NCBI RefSeq assembly: GCF_007991735.1
Contig: NZ_BJYX01000003.1
Span: forward strand, 1 to 64,000
Reading direction: 5' to 3'
DNA length: 64,000 nt
Source of the DNA: Terrabacter aerolatus
GTDB lineage: Bacteria > Actinomycetota > Actinomycetes > Actinomycetales > Dermatophilaceae
This document shows, one piece after another, positions 59,919-64,000 of the stretch (position 1 is the stretch's first letter; every line of letters begins with the position of its first letter). The position numbers and the translations under genes are program-made. The notes under the pieces are model-generated. The model was given only the letters and a program-made list of their open reading frames with translations, searched no databases and was not told the DNA's origin.

Positions 59919-61564
59919 GACGTCACCCCCGAGGAGGCGAGGGCTTCGAGGGCGGCGCGCACGGCGTCGCGGTCGTCGAACGGGTGTTTCACTCCGTGGA
60001 TCTCCTGACCCTTCTCGTGTCCCTTGCCGAGCACCACGACGGTGTCGACAGGGCGGTCCTCCCCCGTGTCGACCACCGCGAGCGCGATGGCCTCGGCGAT
60101 GGCGCTCGAACGAGCCCCGCCGTCGATGATCTCGGTCTCCCCCGCCGCGCCGTCCCGGACGGCGTCGCGGGCTCCGGCGATGACCGCGGCCCGGATCTCG
60201 CCGGGGTCCTCGGAGCGTGGGTTGTCGTCCGTGACGACGACGACGTCGGCACGTCGGGCGGCCGCGGCGCCCATGGCGGGGCGCTTGCCCCGGTCGCGGT
60301 CGCCGCCGGCACCGAGGACGGCGATGAGTCGCCCTGCTGTCGAGTCGCGCAGGGCCGCGAGGGCGGCGTCGACGGCGTCGGGCGTGTGCGCGAAGTCGAC
60401 GACGCAGCGCGGAGCCTCGGGGCCTCCGGGCGACACGACCTCCATCCGGCCGGGCACCTCCGGGGCGACCGCCATCGCGGACTCGACCTCGGCCGGGGTC
60501 AGCCCGATCCGCAGCAGGGCGAGGGCCGCCAGTGCCGTGTTGGCGACGTTGAAGTGTCCGGGCAGGTGCGAGACGAGGCTCAGGGCCCGGCCGGTCGACC
60601 GCTCGCGCAGGGAGAAGGCACCGGAGGGGGCGTGGCCACCCGCTGTCGTCTGTCCGGTCTGTTCGGTCTGTCCGGTCGGTGCCGCCTCGACGGCGACCCA
60701 GTCGGCGTCGGTGACGTCCTCGCCCGTCGTGGCGAGCGTCGTGGCGAGCGTCGTGGTCGGCACGGTGGCCTGCGCGGCCAGGCGCCGGCCCCAGGCGTCG
60801 TCCACGCAGACGACCGCCGCACGGGAGCGCTCGGGGGTGAAGAGCGAGGCCTTCGCGGCGAAGTAGTCGTCCATCGAGTCGTGGAAGTCGAGGTGGTCCT
60901 GCGAGAGGTTGGTGAAGAGCGCCACGTCGTAGACGACGCCGTCGACCCGCCGCAGCTGCAGCGCGTGGCTCGACACCTCCATGACGCAGGCGTCGAGGGC
61001 GCGATCGCGCATGAGCCCGAGGAGCGCGTGCAGGTCGGTCGCCTCGGGAGTCGTGCGCACCGACTCCATACGCTCGTCGCCGATCCGTGTCTCGACGGTG
61101 CCGATGAGACCGGTGCGCTGACCGTGGGCCCGCAGGGCCGACTCGACGAGGTAGGCGGTCGTCGTCTTGCCGTTGGTGCCGGTGATGCCGATCATCGTCA
61201 GCTGCTCGGACGGGTGGCCGTAGACCTCGGCGGCCGCGGCGCCGACGACGCTGCGCGGGTCGTCGGCGACGAGCACGGGGACCGTCGCCGACATCGCGTC
61301 GAGACCGGCCGCGTCGGTGAGGACCGCCACGGCACCGGCAGCGACCGCGTCGGCGGCGAAGCACGCACCGTGCACGTTGAAGCCCGGCAGGGCCGCGTAG
61401 AGGTCGCCAGGCAGGACGGCGCGGCTGTCCAGCGTGATGCCGGTGACGAGCACGTCGCCGCGGTCCGGGGCCGCCTCGCGAACGGGTGAGGTCGCTGCGA
61501 TCCGGGCCGTCAGGTCGCGAAGGAGCAGGCCCGAGGTGGCGGGTCGGAGGGGGGAAGGTGACAC
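59915..61564 (-). CDS. murE: UDP-MurNAc-tripeptide synthetase (diaminopimelate type)
   Basis: Adds the third stem-peptide residue. The motif DNPRSEDP (DNPR at 447-450) is the diaminopimelate-specific form, so the wall peptide should carry DAP (meso or LL) rather than lysine. The P loop is GTNGKTTT (129-136). Of 549 residues, about 40 (270-310) form a Thr/Gln-rich insertion with TLATTLATT and GQTEQTGQT repeats, absent from the core fold. The GTG at 61564 begins MSPSPLRP. Eleven bases separate it from ftsI. Confidence 0.97.
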   Translation of the reverse strand: MSPSPLRPATSGLLLRDLTARIAATSPVREAAPDRGDVLVTGITLDSRAVLPGDLYAALPGFNVHGACFAADAVAAGAVAVLTDAAGLDAMSATVPVLVADDPRSVVGAAAAEVYGHPSEQLTMIGITGTNGKTTTAYLVESALRAHGQRTGLIGTVETRIGDERMESVRTTPEATDLHALLGLMRDRALDACVMEVSSHALQLRRVDGVVYDVALFTNLSQDHLDFHDSMDDYFAAKASLFTPERSRAAVVCVDDAWGRRLAAQATVPTTTLATTLATTGEDVTDADWVAVEAAPTGQTEQTGQTTAGGHAPSGAFSLRERSTGRALSLVSHLPGHFNVANTALAALALLRIGLTPAEVESAMAVAPEVPGRMEVVSPGGPEAPRCVVDFAHTPDAVDAALAALRDSTAGRLIAVLGAGGDRDRGKRPAMGAAAARRADVVVVTDDNPRSEDPGEIRAAVIAGARDAVRDGAAGETEIIDGGARSSAIAEAIALAVVDTGEDRPVDTVVVLGKGHEKGQEIHGVKHPFDDRDAVRAALEALASSGVTS

Positions 61565-61575
61565 GTCATCCCAAC

Positions 61576-63855
61576 TTACAGGCCATCCCGCTTGGCCCGC
61601 GCATTGCTGATGACCGTCGGGTCGTCGGAGGACAGCGGCTTGTCGGCCCAGACGTGGTAGTTCAGGTTCGACTTCGGGCTGGGCGGAGCGCCGGTGCGCT
61701 CGAGGAGGTAGGACATGACCTGGTTGAAGACGGGTCCGGCGAGGGCGCCACCGAACATCCCCGCGCTCGGCTTCTGGATGAAGACGGCGACGACGTACTT
61801 GGGCGCCTCGGCGGGTGCGAAGCCGATGAAGGAGGCCGTGAAGCCGTTGTACCGCTTGAGCTTGTCGTCGTAGCGGTCGGCCGTGCCGGTCTTGCCCGCG
61901 ACGCGGTAGCCCTTGATGCGGGCGGCCATGGCCGTGCCGTCCTTGCCCGTGACCTCCTCCATCATCCGGGACAGCTTGACCGCGGTGTCCTGGGTCACGA
62001 CCCGGATCGGGGTCGTCGGGGTCGACGGCATGAAGGTCCCGTTGTCGTTGACGGTGCCCTCGACGAGCGACGGCGGCATGCGCACGCCCTTGTTGGCGAT
62101 GGTCTGGAAGACGCCGGCCTGCTGGATCGCCGTGACGGCATAGCCCTGGCCGAAGAGGATGGTGTAGCGCCGTGACGAGACCCAGTCCTTGGCCCCGGCG
62201 AGCAGGCCCGCGGACTCACCGGGGAAGCCGACGGGCGTGCGCTCACCGATGCCGAACTTGCGGTAGTAGGCCTCCATCATCGTCGGCGGGACCCGCTCGC
62301 CGATGAGCATGGTGCCCATGTTGGACGACTTGGCGAGGACACCGGTGGCCGTCATGTTCTCGACGCCGTGCGGCTCGTTGTCCTTGAACGAGGTGCCGGC
62401 GCGAGGCAGGCGCGGCGGGACGATGACCCCGGTGTCCGGGGTGATGACGCCCTGCTCGAGGGCGGCCGCCATCGTCATGAGCTTGCCGGTGGAGCCGGGC
62501 TCGAACGCGTCGTTGAAGGCGTAGTTGCCCAGGGCCGACGGCTTGGCGTCGGCGAGGTCGTTGGGGTCGAACGTCGGGTAGCTCGCCGCGGCGCGGACCT
62601 TGCCGGTGGCCACCTCGAGCACGACGGCGGTGCCGGACTCGGCACCCACGGCCGTGACCTGCTTGGCCAGGGCGTTCTGGGCGTACCACTGCAGGTCGGC
62701 GTCGATGGTCAGCTTGACGTCGCGGCCGTTGACGACGGGGGTGTCCACACGCTGGGAACCCGGGATGATGTAGCCGTCACGGGCGCGCTCGGCGACGCTG
62801 ACGCCCGGAGTGCCCTTGAGCGCCGTGTCGAACATCTCCTCGACACCGCCGGCGCCCGACTGGTCGATCGGACGGACGAAGCCGACGAGCTGGCCGAGCG
62901 CCATCGAGGTCGGGTAGATCCGCTGGGCGGTGCGTTCGCCGGTGATGCCCGGGATGCCGAGGGCCCGGATCTCGCGGTAGATCGCCGGGTTGACGTCCTT
63001 CTTGACGACGACGTAGCGGGTGCCGGAACGGGTGAAGAGCTTGGTCAGCTGGGCTGTCGTCATCTGCAGCAGGGGCGCGAGGTCGGCAGCGGCGCGGCTG
63101 ACGCCGACCTTGGTGCGCACCCCGTCGATGCTGACGATGTACTCGGGGATGATCGTCGGGTCGGCGGCGATGGTGAACCGCTCGACCGAGTCGGCGAGGA
63201 CCTGGCCGTTCGTGTCGAGGATCTGGCCGCGCATCGCGGGCGTCGTCGTCTTCACCGATCGTTTGAACAGGGCCGCCTCCTGCGTCGCGGACGCGTCGAA
63301 GGCCTGGATGCGGAGCAGCTGCCCGGCGAAGATCGTGAAGACGAAGAGGATGGCGACGAAGATGACCCGCGCCCGGCGGCGCGGGTTGGCCCGCGAGATC
63401 CTCAGCGGGCGACGGGGTCCGCGTGGCCCGCGGGGACCGCGAGGACCGCGTGGACCGCGGGGTCCGTTCGCTCCACGGGAGGCGCGGGCCGTGGTGGCGG
63501 CGGGACCGCGGCCCCTGCCGGAGACGCTGCCGGACGCGCTGCCGGACCGCTGCGGACGGGGTCGGGCGCCAGGTCGTGCGCCACCGGTGGCGCGGTCCTG
63601 TGTGCGGCCCTGAGCCCGGTCCGGCGTTCGGGGGCGGACCGGCGCCGCGCCGCCGGCCGTCGACGTCGCGCGCGCCGTCGAGGCGGTCTTGGGGTTGGTC
63701 GAGCGCACGGCGCCCTGCCGAGCGGCACCCTGCTGCCCCGCGCGTCCCGGCGTGGTGCGCGTGGTGGGCGTCGGCGACACATCGCGGCGGGGCTGTCGGG
63801 CGGGGGCGGCTGCGCGACCGGTCCGTGCCGGATCGGTTCCTCGGCCCTGCGTCAC
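61576..63855 (-). CDS. ftsI: Septal transpeptidase FtsI (class B PBP)
   Basis: Cross-links septal peptidoglycan with FtsW. The 759 residues comprise a 160-residue Arg/Pro/Gly/Thr-rich cytoplasmic tail with six GPR triplets (131-148), one membrane helix (about 164-181), the PBP dimerisation domain (about 205-365) and the transpeptidase domain with S455-TG-K458, S510-S-N512 and K655-TG. The tail is far longer than in E. coli FtsI. The GTG at 63855 has GGTGAGGTGA upstream. Confidence 0.96.
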   Translation of the reverse strand: MTQGRGTDPARTGRAAAPARQPRRDVSPTPTTRTTPGRAGQQGAARQGAVRSTNPKTASTARATSTAGGAAPVRPRTPDRAQGRTQDRATGGARPGARPRPQRSGSASGSVSGRGRGPAATTARASRGANGPRGPRGPRGPRGPRGPRRPLRISRANPRRRARVIFVAILFVFTIFAGQLLRIQAFDASATQEAALFKRSVKTTTPAMRGQILDTNGQVLADSVERFTIAADPTIIPEYIVSIDGVRTKVGVSRAAADLAPLLQMTTAQLTKLFTRSGTRYVVVKKDVNPAIYREIRALGIPGITGERTAQRIYPTSMALGQLVGFVRPIDQSGAGGVEEMFDTALKGTPGVSVAERARDGYIIPGSQRVDTPVVNGRDVKLTIDADLQWYAQNALAKQVTAVGAESGTAVVLEVATGKVRAAASYPTFDPNDLADAKPSALGNYAFNDAFEPGSTGKLMTMAAALEQGVITPDTGVIVPPRLPRAGTSFKDNEPHGVENMTATGVLAKSSNMGTMLIGERVPPTMMEAYYRKFGIGERTPVGFPGESAGLLAGAKDWVSSRRYTILFGQGYAVTAIQQAGVFQTIANKGVRMPPSLVEGTVNDNGTFMPSTPTTPIRVVTQDTAVKLSRMMEEVTGKDGTAMAARIKGYRVAGKTGTADRYDDKLKRYNGFTASFIGFAPAEAPKYVVAVFIQKPSAGMFGGALAGPVFNQVMSYLLERTGAPPSPKSNLNYHVWADKPLSSDDPTVISNARAKRDGL
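63412..63465. repeat. 9-bp-scale GPR coding repeat in ftsI
   Basis: Six consecutive Gly-Pro-Arg codon triplets encoded by near-identical 9-bp units. Low-complexity coding repeat just before the membrane helix of FtsI. Confidence 0.9.
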
Positions 63856-63889
63856 ACGATCACCTCACCGTCGTCTGCTGGGGCTGTCC

Positions 63890-64000
63890 TCAGTGGCCCG
63901 ACCCAGCCGCGCTCGTTGCGGTGCCGCTCGTTGCAGCCCCGCGCGACGCACCGGGCGTCGTGCCCAGTGTGGACGGTGCAGGCGTCTTGGCCACGGCACC
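63890..64000 (-). CDS. C-terminal end of the gene upstream of ftsI (probably FtsL-like)
   Basis: An open frame enters from the right edge and stops with TGA at 63890-63892, giving 36 residues rich in Thr/Ala/Ser/Gly (from GAVAKTPAPS to AAGSGH). There is no recognisable domain. By position between rsmH and ftsI in dcw clusters it should be the tail of an FtsL-like septum protein; this is from context only. Confidence 0.55.
   Translation of the reverse strand, partial: GAVAKTPAPSTLGTTPGASRGAATSGTATSAAGSGH

Noticed and set aside
63412-63465. Collagen-like protein from the GPR triplets
   Set aside because: Only six triplets, cytoplasmic, and next to the FtsI membrane helix; not a collagen domain.

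Overview
The window is high-GC DNA (about 70% or more by eye) from a Gram-positive actinobacterium, most likely a member of Micrococcales such as the Intrasporangiaceae. Supporting signs are a division and cell-wall (dcw) cluster without ftsA but with pgeF-yggS-sepF-yggT-divIVA behind ftsZ; a MurE with the diaminopimelate-type DNPR motif; a PriA-type HisA; the order infC-rpmI-rplT-(rRNA methylase)-kinase-pheS-pheT-argCJBDRH-mpg-tyrS; frequent GTG starts; and promoters whose -10 hexamer sits 6 to 8 bases before the start codon, as expected for leaderless mRNAs. Nearly every gene is on the minus strand. Only an EF-G-like protein, the OhrR regulator and one secreted nuclease are on the plus strand. 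The genus is inferred from gene content only.

Layout. 1-16700 (minus): tyrS, two overlapping 3-methyladenine-DNA-glycosylase paralogues, the arginine operon argC-J-B-D-R-H (argF and argG absent) under an ArgR-type double operator, pheS-pheT, an orphan PAS histidine kinase, an rRNA methylase, and rplT-rpmI-infC, where infC starts at an AUC codon. 16900-25000: an MFS transporter, EF-G-like fusA2 (+), a CurA-like oxidoreductase, the divergent ohr/ohrR peroxide-sensing pair with operators, a DUF445 membrane protein and an SseB-like protein. 24900-29700: hisD-C-B-H-priA without hisF. 29880-36830: two secreted nucleases of different folds around an oligopeptidase B gene. 36950-45430: an RluA-type pseudouridine synthase, an AlkZ-like (HTH_42) protein, dnaE, rluD, lspA and a DksA/TraR zinc-finger protein with a lysine/alanine repeat tail. 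45600-64000: divIVA, yggT, sepF, yggS, pgeF, ftsZ, ftsQ, murC, murG, ftsW, murD, mraY, murF, murE, ftsI and the last codons of the next gene. From ftsQ to murE every junction is a 4-base ATGA or GTGA overlap.

No mobile element, CRISPR array, tRNA, rRNA or horizontally acquired island was recognised; this is core chromosome. The strongest unexplained signal is DNA-level. The octamer CGGCATAC (or its complement) occurs about 32 times, spread over both strands, between genes and in all reading frames. It forces otherwise rare codons (TAT, ATA, GCA) wherever it falls in genes. Other points worth attention are the diverged second Mpg copy, a shared MtrA-like element upstream of divIVA and ftsZ, an infC leader terminator, and tandem repeats beside dnaE and hisH.
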